Shown here in pieces: positions 44,640-54,023 of a DNA stretch of 64,000 bases. The DNA comes from Mangrovimicrobium sp033283265. GTDB lineage: Bacteria > Pseudomonadota > Gammaproteobacteria > Pseudomonadales > Halieaceae. The DNA lies in the NCBI GenBank assembly GCA_033283265.1, contig JAWMQN010000003.1:1-64000 (forward strand), written 5' to 3'. The translations under genes were made by a program, and so were the position numbers. The notes under the pieces were generated by a model. That model made no database searches, had not been told where the DNA came from, and saw only the letters and a list, made by a program, of their open reading frames with translations. Each line of letters starts with the position of its first letter. Positions within the stretch are counted from its first letter, which is position 1.

Positions 44640-45906
44640 GCATTACCTGCTCAGCGCCTGCCTGTTGGGCGCCGCGCTGGCGGGCAACAGCCAGGCGGAA
44701 ACGCAAATGCTCGACCAGGTGGTCGCCATCGTCGAGGACGATGTGGTGATGGCCAGCGAACTGCGCGAGCGGGTGGCAGCGGTGAAGGCCAACCTGCAGG
44801 CAGCCGGCGTGGACATGCCGCCGGAAGACGAAATCATCCGCGAGACCCTCGACCGGCTGATCCTCGAGAGCATCCAGCTGCAAATGGGCCAGCGGGTCGG
44901 CGTGCGCATTACCGATGCCCAACTGAACGAGGCCATGCAGCGTATCGCCACCCAGAACGGCATGACCCTGGAACAGTTCCGCGCGGTGCTGGAGCAGCAG
45001 GGCCGCTCCTACAACGAGGCGCGGGCCAACATTCGCAATGAGATGATCCTGCAGCGGGTGCAGCAGGGCAACGTCAACCAGCGCATCGAAATCAGTGAGC
45101 AGGAAGTCGACAACTTCCTCGCCACCCAGGACGGGCAGAAGCTGACCCAGCCCGAGTACATGGTGCTGCACGCACTGCTGGCGGTGTCCCCGGACGCCCC
45201 CGAGGACGAGGTCGAGCGAACCCGGGCCTATGCCGAGAAGGTGCTCGCCGGCATCCGCGCCGGCACCGCCTTCGAGGAAGCGGTCAGCGCTCCCGGCCCC
45301 TACCTTTTCAGCGGCGGCAACCTGGGCTGGCGCAAGGCCGCCGACATCCCCTCCCTGTTTGCCGATGTCGTGCCCACCCTCGAGGTCGGCCAGACCTCCG
45401 ACGTCATCCAGTCGGAGAGCGGCTTCCACCTGGTCAACCTCGCCGAACAGCGCGGCGGCGGCCAGATGACCGTCAACCAGACCAAGGTGCGCCACATCCT
45501 GGTCAAGCCCTCGGAAATCCTCAGCGACGAGCAGGCGCGGGAAAAGGTGCTGGAACTGCGCACCCGCGTCGAGAACGGCGAGGACTTCGCCACCCTGGCG
45601 CGGCAGAACTCCGAGGATATCGGCTCCGCCCAGGAGGGCGGCGAACTGGGCTGGACCATGCCCGGGCAGATGGTGCCGGAGTTCGACCAGGCCATGAACG
45701 AGACGGCTATCGGCGAGGTTTCCGCGCCCGTCCGCACCCAGTTCGGCTGGCACATCCTGCAGGTGGAAGACCGCCGCGAACAGGACATGACCGACCGCGC
45801 GCGCAAGAACATGGCCATGAACTACCTCCACCAGCGCAAGTACCAGGAAGAGCTGGACGCCTGGCTGCGGCAGATTCGCGATGAGGCCTTTGTCGATATC
45901 AAGTAA
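44629..45906 (+). CDS. surA: periplasmic chaperone/peptidyl-prolyl isomerase SurA
   Basis: Chaperone for outer-membrane proteins, LptD among them. The 425-residue product starts with GTG inside the lptD end. It has a signal peptide (1-23), a helical N-terminal chaperone module (about 25-170) and two parvulin domains (about 172-275 and 283-385); the second has VRHILVKPSE and FGWHILQVED. The lptD-surA-pdxA order is the standard gammaproteobacterial operon. Confidence 0.96.
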   Translation: MNIKHYLLSACLLGAALAGNSQAETQMLDQVVAIVEDDVVMASELRERVAAVKANLQAAGVDMPPEDEIIRETLDRLILESIQLQMGQRVGVRITDAQLNEAMQRIATQNGMTLEQFRAVLEQQGRSYNEARANIRNEMILQRVQQGNVNQRIEISEQEVDNFLATQDGQKLTQPEYMVLHALLAVSPDAPEDEVERTRAYAEKVLAGIRAGTAFEEAVSAPGPYLFSGGNLGWRKAADIPSLFADVVPTLEVGQTSDVIQSESGFHLVNLAEQRGGGQMTVNQTKVRHILVKPSEILSDEQAREKVLELRTRVENGEDFATLARQNSEDIGSAQEGGELGWTMPGQMVPEFDQAMNETAIGEVSAPVRTQFGWHILQVEDRREQDMTDRARKNMAMNYLHQRKYQEELDAWLRQIRDEAFVDIK

Positions 45907-45941
45907 GCCGCGCCCCCGCCGCGGGCGCCCGGGCTGACGCC

Positions 45942-46931
45942 GTGCAGCGGATAGCCATCACCTGCGGCGAGCCCGCCGGCATCGGCCCCGACGTGGTCCT
46001 GGCGGCGGCCCAGCAGGACTGGGACGCCGAGCTCGTCGCGATCGGCGACCCGGCCCTGCTCGAGGCCCGCGCCGCCCTGCTCGGCCTGCCCGTCAGCCTG
46101 GTAGCACTGGACCCCGCGGCCCCCAGCCGCCCCCATCGCCCGGGACAACTGCTGGTCGAAGCGGTCGCCCTCGGCGCCCCCTGCACACCCGGCAGCCTCG
46201 ACCCGGCGAACGCCGCCTACGTGGTCGAAACCCTCGACCGCGCCGTCGCCGGCTGCCAGGCCGGGCGCTACGCCGCCATGGTCACGGCACCGGTGCAGAA
46301 ATCGATCATCAACGAGGCCGGTATCCCCTTCTCCGGGCACACCGAGTTGCTCGCCGAGCGTACCGCCACCCCCCGGGTGGTGATGATGCTGGTCGCGGGC
46401 GACCTGCGGGTGGCCCTGGCCACCACCCACCTGCCCCTGCGCGCGGTGCCCGATGCCATCACCCCGACCCTGCTCACCCAGACCCTGCGCATCCTGCACC
46501 GCGACCTGCAGCAGAAATTTGCCGTGGCCGAACCGCGCATCGCCGTCCTCGGCCTCAACCCCCACGCCGGCGAGGGCGGCCACCTCGGCCGCGAGGAACT
46601 GGACACCATCATTCCCACCCTCGAAAGCCTGCGCGCCGAGGGCCTGCGACTGAGCGGCCCGCACCCGGCGGACACCGCCTTCAACCCCAGGCTGCTGGGC
46701 GAGAGCGACGCCGTGTTCGCCATGTTCCACGACCAGGGCCTGCCGGTGCTCAAGTACGCCGGCTTCGGCAACGCGGTGAATATCACCCTCGGCCTGCCGA
46801 TCATCCGCACTTCCGTCGACCACGGTACCGCCCTCGATCTCGCCGGCAGCGGCCGCGCCGACCCCGGCAGCATGGGCGCCGCGCTGCAACTCGCCATCGA
46901 ACTGGCCGGCAACCGGGCCGGCGGCGGCTAG
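45942..46931 (+). CDS. pdxA: 4-hydroxythreonine-4-phosphate dehydrogenase
   Basis: NAD-dependent step of pyridoxal phosphate synthesis. The 329-residue product starts with GTG and has ITCGEPAGIGPDVVL, the metal histidine regions FSGHTELLAERT, GLNPHAGEGGHLG and FHDQGLPVLKY, and SVDHGTALDLAG. It follows surA by 35 bases. The usual next genes (rsmA, apaG, apaH) are missing here; the polysaccharide region starts instead. Confidence 0.96.
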   Translation: MQRIAITCGEPAGIGPDVVLAAAQQDWDAELVAIGDPALLEARAALLGLPVSLVALDPAAPSRPHRPGQLLVEAVALGAPCTPGSLDPANAAYVVETLDRAVAGCQAGRYAAMVTAPVQKSIINEAGIPFSGHTELLAERTATPRVVMMLVAGDLRVALATTHLPLRAVPDAITPTLLTQTLRILHRDLQQKFAVAEPRIAVLGLNPHAGEGGHLGREELDTIIPTLESLRAEGLRLSGPHPADTAFNPRLLGESDAVFAMFHDQGLPVLKYAGFGNAVNITLGLPIIRTSVDHGTALDLAGSGRADPGSMGAALQLAIELAGNRAGGG

Positions 46932-46958
46932 CGAAAACCCGGCGACTTCCCGGCGCGG

Positions 46959-46987
46959 TTTACAGCCTCCGGGCGCATCCCTAGAAT
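46959..46987 (+). promoter_or_regulatory. promoter of the PqqD-like/glycosyltransferase gene
   Basis: TTTACA (46959-46964) and TAGAAT (46982-46987) are 17 bases apart, about 24 bases before the expected start region and 31 bases before the ATG. This is a good sigma-70 promoter and suggests that the polysaccharide region is transcribed separately from lptD-surA-pdxA. Confidence 0.6.
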
Positions 46988-47017
46988 TAGCCGCTCATTT
47001 TCTCCCAGTAGCCTCCC

Positions 47018-48838
47018 ATGTCCGACGCTCCCAGCACAGCCAGTCAACCGGCCTCCGGCCTCTACGCCTTCGCCGAGTGCGAACTGGTCGATATGAAGAA
47101 CGGCGGGGTGCTGCTGATCAACCGCGACAGCGGTGCCCAGTTCCTGGTCGCGCCGCCGGTGGCCCAGAGCATGCAGCTGTGCCGCATCTTCCGCACCCTC
47201 GAGCAGCACGCCGAGGTGCTCACCGCCAGCATTCCCGAGCTGGCCGGCCAGCAGGCCGACGTGATGAAAGTGCTGGGCATGGTCAGGGACGCCGGGCTGA
47301 TGGTGAGCGCGGAGCAGGTCTGCGAGCGGCTCAACCGGGCTGTGCCCCCGGCGCTGGACCTGCCGGCCACGCGCGGCTTCATCATCACCTGCGACCGGCC
47401 GGAAGCCGTCGAGCGGCTGCTGGAGACCATGCTCCGCTCCGGCAACCTGAGCCGCCACGAGGCCCTGTTCCTGGTCGACGACTCCCGCGACCCGGCCAAC
47501 GCCGCGCGCAACCGGGACTGCGTGGAGAAGTTCAACCTGACCTGCCCGCGCAACATGCAGTACTTCGGCGCCGACGAGGCCAGGGCGCTGATGGACGCGA
47601 TGATCGCCGCGCTGCCCGCCCAGGAAGAGGCCATCCGCTTCCTCCTCGACCGCGAGCGCTGGGCGGCGCAGAAAACCTACGGCCTGGCGCGCAACCTGTG
47701 CCTGCTGCTCTCCGTCGGCAAGCGGGCGGTGATCATGGACGACGACGTCCTCTGCACTACCGTGGCGGCACCGCATCCGCAAGCCGGCCTGCAATTCGGC
47801 CAGGCCGAGCGCGCGGTGGATTTCTACCAGAATCCGCAGGACATGCAGGCGCGCACCAGCCGCAACGAATTCGACCCGCTCACCGGCCACGCCCAGTGCC
47901 TCGGCCTGCAGATGGGCCAGGCAATCGGCAAGCTGGCCGGGCGGCCGCTGGAGCCGGCGGACCTGGCCGGCGCCAACTCCGCCTACCTCGGCCAGTGGGA
48001 CGCCAGCTCCCCGGTACTCATCACCCAGTCGGGCACGGTGGGCGATCCCGGCACCCCGGGGACGGAGTGGATCTACACCCTGGAACGCAGCTCGGCGCGG
48101 CGCCTGGACAACTTCCCCGGCGGCCTCGAGGGCGCGCTGGCCAGCCGCTGCTACTGGATGGGCCAGGCTCGCCCGACCTTCAGCAAGCTGGCGGTGATCT
48201 CCCAGGTCACCGGCCTCGACAACACCGCGCTGCTGCCCCCTTATTTCCCGGTCTTTCGCGGCGAGGACTACCTGTTCGGCGCGATGACCGAGTACCTGCA
48301 CCCCAACGCGGCGGTGCTGGAGTACGACTGGAACGTGCCGCACCTGCCGCTGGATGCACGCCGGGGCAACCCCTCGCCGGAGCCCGCCAGCGGCAAGGGC
48401 AAGTTCAACGTCAACAAGTACATCACCGACCGCACCCTCTACAGCCGCGGCGTATCCGCCGCCATCCGCCTGCAGGCCCTGGCAGCCACTTTCGCCGCGC
48501 TGGGCGAGACCAGTGATCGCGACCTGCTGAACGAGTACCGCCGCGAGGTCGCGCAGGCACAGGGCAACGAGTTTGCGCGGCTCAACGCCTACCTCCAGGA
48601 CGGCAGCATCCGCCCGCCGACCTGGCAGGACTGGCTGCAGCGCAGTGTGGCCAATCTCGGCGCGGCCATGCAGGCGCCGGCGCTACTGACGGACATCAGC
48701 GGCATCCCGGCGGGGATGCCCGAAGCTGAAGTACTCACCACTGCCCGCGAGTATTTTTCCGGCTATGCCCGGTCGCTGGCGCAGTGGGACGCGATTCGCG
48801 CTGCAGCGAGTGACGCAGCTGCAAGCATCACGGACTAG
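47018..48838 (+). CDS. PqqD-like domain fused to a glycosyltransferase-like protein
   Basis: No close family recognised. Residues about 15-105 look like a PqqD/RRE winged-helix domain: GGVLLINRDSGAQFLV, then a helix with TLEQHAEVL and ADVMKVLGMVRDAGLM. In other systems such domains bind a peptide substrate. From about 115 the pattern becomes GT-A-like: RGFIITCDRPEAVERLL, LVDDSRD, and a metal-binding VIMDDDV (D241-D243). The remaining 350 residues are less clear but contain FRGEDYLFGAM, which resembles the catalytic base region of GT2 enzymes. It is a probable glycosyltransferase, soluble with no membrane segment. It opens the polysaccharide region from its own promoter. The acceptor is unknown. 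Confidence 0.65.
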   Translation: MSDAPSTASQPASGLYAFAECELVDMKNGGVLLINRDSGAQFLVAPPVAQSMQLCRIFRTLEQHAEVLTASIPELAGQQADVMKVLGMVRDAGLMVSAEQVCERLNRAVPPALDLPATRGFIITCDRPEAVERLLETMLRSGNLSRHEALFLVDDSRDPANAARNRDCVEKFNLTCPRNMQYFGADEARALMDAMIAALPAQEEAIRFLLDRERWAAQKTYGLARNLCLLLSVGKRAVIMDDDVLCTTVAAPHPQAGLQFGQAERAVDFYQNPQDMQARTSRNEFDPLTGHAQCLGLQMGQAIGKLAGRPLEPADLAGANSAYLGQWDASSPVLITQSGTVGDPGTPGTEWIYTLERSSARRLDNFPGGLEGALASRCYWMGQARPTFSKLAVISQVTGLDNTALLPPYFPVFRGEDYLFGAMTEYLHPNAAVLEYDWNVPHLPLDARRGNPSPEPASGKGKFNVNKYITDRTLYSRGVSAAIRLQALAATFAALGETSDRDLLNEYRREVAQAQGNEFARLNAYLQDGSIRPPTWQDWLQRSVANLGAAMQAPALLTDISGIPAGMPEAEVLTTAREYFSGYARSLAQWDAIRAAASDAAASITD

Positions 48839-48858
48839 ACCATAGACCAGTAGCGACG

Positions 48859-50124
48859 ATGAGCCAGGTGGCAGGGAACAAGCTAACCGAACAGGCACAG
48901 GGAAGGGGCTATCCAGGTTTCGGCGACCTGGGTCGCGGGCTGGCCGGTGCGCTCGCGGCACTGCTGCTCAGCGCCCTCATTCTCGCCCCGCTTTACCTCT
49001 GGCTCTCGCCTGAACTGGCACAGCAGCGCGCAGCCGCCGCGGGTGGCACGGCGCGGCCCTGGAGCTTTGACAGCGGGGACCTGATCGCCCGCCGCGGCGC
49101 CGGCAAGCCCGCCGCGACCGGCGGACTGCAAATTACCCGGCTCGAAGGCAGCGCCGGCGACACGCGGGCAATTTTCACCCGCCGCGTCGGCTTCAATTCG
49201 GCCGACTATCCTTTCGTCGAGTACCAGGTCAGCGGGCGCAACCCGGTGAGCTTTTACTATTTCATCTGGCGTACCGCCGACCAGCCCGACACCACCCACC
49301 ACGTCGCGCTGCCGGATACCGGCGACGGCACGGCGATCGCCCTGCTGGCAAATCATCCCCACTGGAAGGGCAGCATCACCGAAGTCGGCTTCGACATATA
49401 CGGCGAACTGCGCGGCGACACCCAGGTCATCGGCGATTTCACCTTGCTGCCGACCTCGAGCTGGAATTTCGTCCGCGCCATCTGGGCCCAGTGGGCCGGC
49501 CTTGAAACCTGGAGCCAGATCTCCGCCCACCACCTGATGGGCGGGCCCTACGACCCGCAACTGGCGCGGCCACTGGCCATGGCCTGCTGGGCGGCCGCTG
49601 CAGTGGGCCTGCTGCTGCTCGCGCGGCTGGCCCTGGCCAGCGACATCCGCCTCGCCATCCTGCTGGCGGTGCTCGTGCCCTGGCTGGTAATCGACCTGCT
49701 CTGGCAACACAACCTGTCGGCGCAGCTGGCCGAGACCCGGCTCGTCTTCGGCGGCAAGACACAACACGAAAAGCACCTCGCCGAGCTGGATGCGGATCTC
49801 TACCAGTACGCCCAGTACCTGAAACGCGAGGTGCTGCCGGAACCGGGGGTGAAAATCTACCTCCTGCACGACTCGCCACGGCGCGACTACCGGCGGCTGA
49901 AGATGCAGTTCTACCTGTTGCCGCACAATATCTACAACTTCGACGCCTATCCTCCCCGGCGCCATTTGCAGCCGGGCGATTACCTGCTGGTGCTGGACGC
50001 GATCCCGAACCTCAAGTACCGGAAGAAATCCGCCACGCTCAAGTGGGACAAGCACGCCATCGCAGTCGAGGCCATCGACCATGAAGGCCCCGGCAAGCTC
50101 TATCGCTATACAGGTGCACCGTGA
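48859..50124 (+). CDS. membrane protein of unknown function
   Basis: Unrecognised, 421 residues. One N-terminal membrane segment (about 28-50) is followed by a beta-rich domain, probably periplasmic (about 65-205, WSFDSGDLIARR to GDFTLLPTSSW), two close membrane segments (about 234-275), then a soluble C-terminal domain (about 285-421) with DYRRLKMQFYLLPHNIYNF. The layout suggests a scaffold or sensor of a glycan assembly machine. The stop overlaps the next membrane gene by 4 bases (GTGA), so the two are translationally coupled. Confidence 0.7.
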   Translation: MSQVAGNKLTEQAQGRGYPGFGDLGRGLAGALAALLLSALILAPLYLWLSPELAQQRAAAAGGTARPWSFDSGDLIARRGAGKPAATGGLQITRLEGSAGDTRAIFTRRVGFNSADYPFVEYQVSGRNPVSFYYFIWRTADQPDTTHHVALPDTGDGTAIALLANHPHWKGSITEVGFDIYGELRGDTQVIGDFTLLPTSSWNFVRAIWAQWAGLETWSQISAHHLMGGPYDPQLARPLAMACWAAAAVGLLLLARLALASDIRLAILLAVLVPWLVIDLLWQHNLSAQLAETRLVFGGKTQHEKHLAELDADLYQYAQYLKREVLPEPGVKIYLLHDSPRRDYRRLKMQFYLLPHNIYNFDAYPPRRHLQPGDYLLVLDAIPNLKYRKKSATLKWDKHAIAVEAIDHEGPGKLYRYTGAP

Positions 50125-51569
50125 GCCCGGACATTTCCCTGACCGGCGTCGTGCTTTCCTCCCTGCTGCCCTGGCTCCTCGGTAGTACCTGGGTCTACTG
50201 GCTGCTGGGCCGGAGCGAGCGCTGGAACCACTGGCTGATCGCCGGTTATGGCTACCTGGTCGGGCTGTTCCTCACCACGCTGGGCCTCCGGCTGTGGTCA
50301 CTGTGCGGTATCCCGCTCAACTTTAACGGCCTTGCCGCGGCCCTCGCCGGACTGACCCTGGCGGGGGCTGGGCTGGCCTGGCGGCAACCCGCGCGGCGCC
50401 GCCCGGCGACGCCGGCGGTGGGCCGGGCCGAGCCGCTCATCGTGGCGCTACTGCTGGGCTTGCTGGCCCTGCGCTACGGCACCATCCTGCAGGAGGTCGT
50501 GCTGCGCCCGCTGTACCCCTGGGACGCGTGGATGAACTGGGCACCCAAAGCAGTGGTCTGGTTCCACTACAGGGAACTGGTCGATTTCGTCCACCCGCTG
50601 GCCTGGATGCAGGCTCCGGCGACGGAGCTCGACTACACGCTAGGCGCATTCGAGGCGTGGAAATACCCGGACGGCATTCCCCTGATCCAGCTCTGGGGCA
50701 TGCTCGGCGCGGGCACTGCCGATACCACGCTGGTCTACCTGCCCTGGGTGTTCGTCAGCATCGCACTGGGCTTCACACTCTACGGCACCCTGCGCCTGCT
50801 CGCGCTGCCGGCCTACCTGAGCATGATCGCGACCTACCTGCTGCTCAGCATTCCCTTTCTCAACGTGCATACGGCGCTGGCAGGCTACGCCGACAGCTGG
50901 GTAGCGGCGCTGTTTGGCTGCAGCGTGTTTGCCGTGATCGCCTGGGACGAGACCCGCAGGTGGCCCTACCTCGTCATCGCGCTGGTGCTCGCGCTGTTCT
51001 GTGCCCAGCTCAAGGTTCCCGGCCTGATAATGGCGGCGATCGCCCTGGCACTGCTGGTCATTACCCTGCCCGGCCTGAAGCGGCAGTGGCTGGTCCTGCT
51101 GCTGGGCGCCGGCATCGCCGCTCTGGTGGCGGTATTCATGATCGAGCCGGACTTTGTAATCCCGGGCATGGGGCGGGTGAGTATTTCCCGGGAGCTGATC
51201 GCCCTGCCCTATATCGGCCAGCATCCACTCGAGTACCACCCCGTGCACGCGGCGATGCTCACTGCCAATTTCCTGATGCTCAACTGGAACATTCTCTGGT
51301 ACCTCGTGCTGCCCGCGCTGGCCATCCTCGCACTGCGCCCCGCGCACCTCGCCAACAGTTTCATCGCCGCCCTCGGGCTCATCCTGAGCTGCAGCTTTGT
51401 GCTGTTCGTGTACTATTTCACTGATCGCTATAAATACGCTCTCGATTACACCCAGGTGAATCGCGCTACCATTTACACGATCCCGATTGCCGTCCTGCTG
51501 CTCGCCACCAGTTTTCACGGCGCCAGCAGGAAGGGCAGCAAGGTCGACACGGCCCTGCCCGGAAACTAA
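50121..51569 (+). CDS. polytopic membrane protein, possible GT-C or polymerase-like enzyme
   Basis: A 482-residue hydrophobic protein with about 12 predicted membrane segments. A loop after the third or fourth segment carries YPWDAWMNWAPKA, an acidic/aromatic motif in the position where GT-C glycosyltransferases have their catalytic aspartate. No firm family assignment. Candidates are a lipid-linked-sugar glycosyltransferase, an O-antigen polymerase or a ligase. It is coupled to the preceding membrane protein by a GTGA overlap and followed by a GT4 gene after 13 bases. Confidence 0.65.
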   Translation: MSPDISLTGVVLSSLLPWLLGSTWVYWLLGRSERWNHWLIAGYGYLVGLFLTTLGLRLWSLCGIPLNFNGLAAALAGLTLAGAGLAWRQPARRRPATPAVGRAEPLIVALLLGLLALRYGTILQEVVLRPLYPWDAWMNWAPKAVVWFHYRELVDFVHPLAWMQAPATELDYTLGAFEAWKYPDGIPLIQLWGMLGAGTADTTLVYLPWVFVSIALGFTLYGTLRLLALPAYLSMIATYLLLSIPFLNVHTALAGYADSWVAALFGCSVFAVIAWDETRRWPYLVIALVLALFCAQLKVPGLIMAAIALALLVITLPGLKRQWLVLLLGAGIAALVAVFMIEPDFVIPGMGRVSISRELIALPYIGQHPLEYHPVHAAMLTANFLMLNWNILWYLVLPALAILALRPAHLANSFIAALGLILSCSFVLFVYYFTDRYKYALDYTQVNRATIYTIPIAVLLLATSFHGASRKGSKVDTALPGN

Positions 51570-51582
51570 TGCGACCCGGAAC

Positions 51583-52971
51583 ATGAATACCGCCGAAAGC
51601 AGGTACAAGCGCCTATTGCGCAGCATCTACCACTCGCCGCCCGGGAAGCTTGCCTGGCGCCTTGTCAGTGCAGTGATCAACCATCCGGGCGTGCGGGCAC
51701 TGATCGACAAGGCCCAGGAGGGCGAACTGCGCGGGAGCAAAACGCCCCCCAACAAGGTCCTGCTGCCGCTGGTGCCGCCACTGGACGAGCCCGGCGAGAA
51801 GGCCATCCTCTGCATCGTGCCCTTCTACGGCCCGGACGCGGCGAGCAAGTACAACGACTCGGTCTGCCGCACCTTCATCGACGCGGGCTACAAGGTCGAC
51901 CTCATCGTCTACAGCCGCAACAACTGGCGCCCCCGGCCGAAATACTGCCGCGACACCTTCCATATCTGCTCGCGGGTGGACGATTACAACCGCCTGCGCA
52001 GGAACCTGGCGCAGGCGGAACTCGACGTTCACCACATCGACGACTGGTGCGGGCAGGACCTGGTCCAGTTCGTCATCGCCCTGTCGCGCCTGCGCCGCTA
52101 CGAGTTCTGCCTGGTGAGCTATGTCTACCTGAGCGGCGCACTGGACGCCCTGCCGCAACACACCACCGGCTTGCTGCTGACCCACGATGTGTTCACCCGG
52201 AGGAACAGCCGCATCCGCGAGAGCGGTGGCGAGGATTCGGTGTACTTCTTCTCCACCACGGCGGAGGAGGAAGCCCGGGGGCTCGCCCGCGCCGACCTGG
52301 TGCTGGCGATTACCGACAAGGAGGCAGACTTCTTCCGCACCGACCTGGGCATCGCCAATGTGCTGACCTTCCCCTATCTCCCCGGCCCGGCCGGCACCGC
52401 CAGCCAGGGCTCCTCGCGGCACTCGCCGCTGCGCGTGGGCTATCTCGCCTCGTCGCACCGCCCCAATATCACCGCGATCAACGGTTTCATCGAGGCCAGC
52501 GCGGATCTCGGCGGCTTCGAACTGCTGATTGCCGGCAGTATTTGCGGTGAGCTGGAGCGCAAGAACTATCCACAGCACGTCCGCCTGCTGGGCTTTGTCG
52601 ACAGCCTGGAGAGTTTTTACTCGCAGTGTGACCTGATCATCAATCCGGACCAGCTTGCATCCGGCCAGAAGATCAAGTGCGTCGAAGCGCTGGCCCACGG
52701 CCTGCCACTGATTTGTACCCGCGAGTCGAGCCAGGGTATCGGCGCCACTTCCCACTTCCACCTGGCAGCCTCCTGGGAAGAACTGGCGCAGATTCTGCGC
52801 GCTGCGATCGAGCAGCCAGCGACGCTGGAAGAGATTCGCCAGGAGAGCGCCAGCCTGTACACCGGCTATATGCAGCGCTACCGCAACGTCAGCGACATCG
52901 AACGCTACGAGCAACTGCACGCTCAGCGTCTCGCCAACCAGGGCGACCCAGCACTATGCCCGGCCCCCTGA
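51583..52971 (+). CDS. glycosyltransferase, GT4/GT-B type
   Basis: A 462-residue GT-B-fold glycosyltransferase. The N-terminal half contains ILCIVPFYGPDAASKY and a His-rich central part. The C-terminal half has LRVGYLASSHRPNITAINGF, LLGFVDSLESFYSQCDLIIN and KIKCVEALAHGLPLICT, the nucleotide-sugar binding signature of GT4-like enzymes. Donor and acceptor are unknown. The ATG at 51583 is chosen; the frame is open further up inside the preceding gene. It overlaps the next gene by 16 bases. Confidence 0.85.
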   Translation: MNTAESRYKRLLRSIYHSPPGKLAWRLVSAVINHPGVRALIDKAQEGELRGSKTPPNKVLLPLVPPLDEPGEKAILCIVPFYGPDAASKYNDSVCRTFIDAGYKVDLIVYSRNNWRPRPKYCRDTFHICSRVDDYNRLRRNLAQAELDVHHIDDWCGQDLVQFVIALSRLRRYEFCLVSYVYLSGALDALPQHTTGLLLTHDVFTRRNSRIRESGGEDSVYFFSTTAEEEARGLARADLVLAITDKEADFFRTDLGIANVLTFPYLPGPAGTASQGSSRHSPLRVGYLASSHRPNITAINGFIEASADLGGFELLIAGSICGELERKNYPQHVRLLGFVDSLESFYSQCDLIINPDQLASGQKIKCVEALAHGLPLICTRESSQGIGATSHFHLAASWEELAQILRAAIEQPATLEEIRQESASLYTGYMQRYRNVSDIERYEQLHAQRLANQGDPALCPAP

Positions 52972-54011
52972 TCTCGGTCGTCCTGCCCGTCTATAACGTC
53001 GAGCCCTTCCTGCGGCAATGCCTCGACAGCGTGCTGGCGCAGTCCCTCGCGGATATCGAAGTCATCCCGGTGGATGACGGCAGCCCCGACCGCTGCGGCG
53101 AAATCATCGACGAGTACGCCGCCCGCGACGCCCGCGTGCGGCCGGTGCACCAGGCCAACGGCGGCTACGGCAAGGCGATCAACAGCGGCCTCGAGCTCGC
53201 GACCGGCGAGTACATCGCCATCGTCGAGACCGACGACTGGGTGGACCCGGATATGCTGTACACGCTGTACACGGCAGCGCGTACTTCCGGGCGGGATATC
53301 GTCAAGGCCGAGTTCACCAAGATCCTCGACGACGGCAGGCTGCAGGACTGCCCGCTGGCCCACCTGACCGGCGGTGTCGATGGCCCGCTCAGCCCGGCTG
53401 CGTCACTGGAGCTGATGATCTACGAATCCTCCATCTGGACAGCCCTCTACCGCCGCGCTTTCCTGCAGGAAAACGCGATCAGGATGCTGGAGACCCAGGG
53501 CGCCGCCTACCAGGACGTGGTGTGGAAATTCATGACCTACTCCCTGGTGCCGGATATCTACCTGGTTAACCGCTCGGTATACAACTACCGGGTTTTCGCT
53601 CCGGGCTCCTCCAGCACCAACCCGGAACGGGCGCTGGCGATGTTCCGGAACTACGCGGTGATCAGAACCTTCCTCGAGGAACACGGCAGGTTCGACAGCT
53701 TCAAGCAGAGCTTTTACGTCCACCAGATATTCGATTGCGTGTTTCACGCCAACCGCCTGGCCGGCGAACCAAGGGCACTCTTCTACAGCAATGCGAGGAC
53801 GATGATCGAGCAGGCACTGGAGGACGGCGTCGACTTCGAGAAGATCGGCTTCGGCGACGGTGTAGGCGAATACGTCAGCGCCGAAGTGCTGCCCCTCTAC
53901 CGGGCAATCAGGCACAACCGCTTCTACCGGCTGCACCTGCGCAGGCGGCTGAAGAAGGCCCTCAAGGCCTATACCGCTCCCCTGCGCAAACTGCTGTTCA
54001 GTACGGGCTGA
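52956..54011 (+). CDS. glycosyltransferase family 2
   Basis: A 351-residue GT-A enzyme with LISVVLPVYNVEPFLRQCLD, IPVDDGSPDRC, NGGYGKAINSGLE and the metal-binding ETDDWVDP. This is a standard GT2 start, as in capsule and teichoic-acid synthesis. The C-terminal 130 residues are helical and basic (KAYTAPLRKLLF), perhaps membrane-associated. It starts inside the end of the GT4 gene, which implies translational coupling. Confidence 0.9.
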   Translation: MPGPLISVVLPVYNVEPFLRQCLDSVLAQSLADIEVIPVDDGSPDRCGEIIDEYAARDARVRPVHQANGGYGKAINSGLELATGEYIAIVETDDWVDPDMLYTLYTAARTSGRDIVKAEFTKILDDGRLQDCPLAHLTGGVDGPLSPAASLELMIYESSIWTALYRRAFLQENAIRMLETQGAAYQDVVWKFMTYSLVPDIYLVNRSVYNYRVFAPGSSSTNPERALAMFRNYAVIRTFLEEHGRFDSFKQSFYVHQIFDCVFHANRLAGEPRALFYSNARTMIEQALEDGVDFEKIGFGDGVGEYVSAEVLPLYRAIRHNRFYRLHLRRRLKKALKAYTAPLRKLLFSTG

Positions 54012-54023
54012 AGCGCAAGGGCC

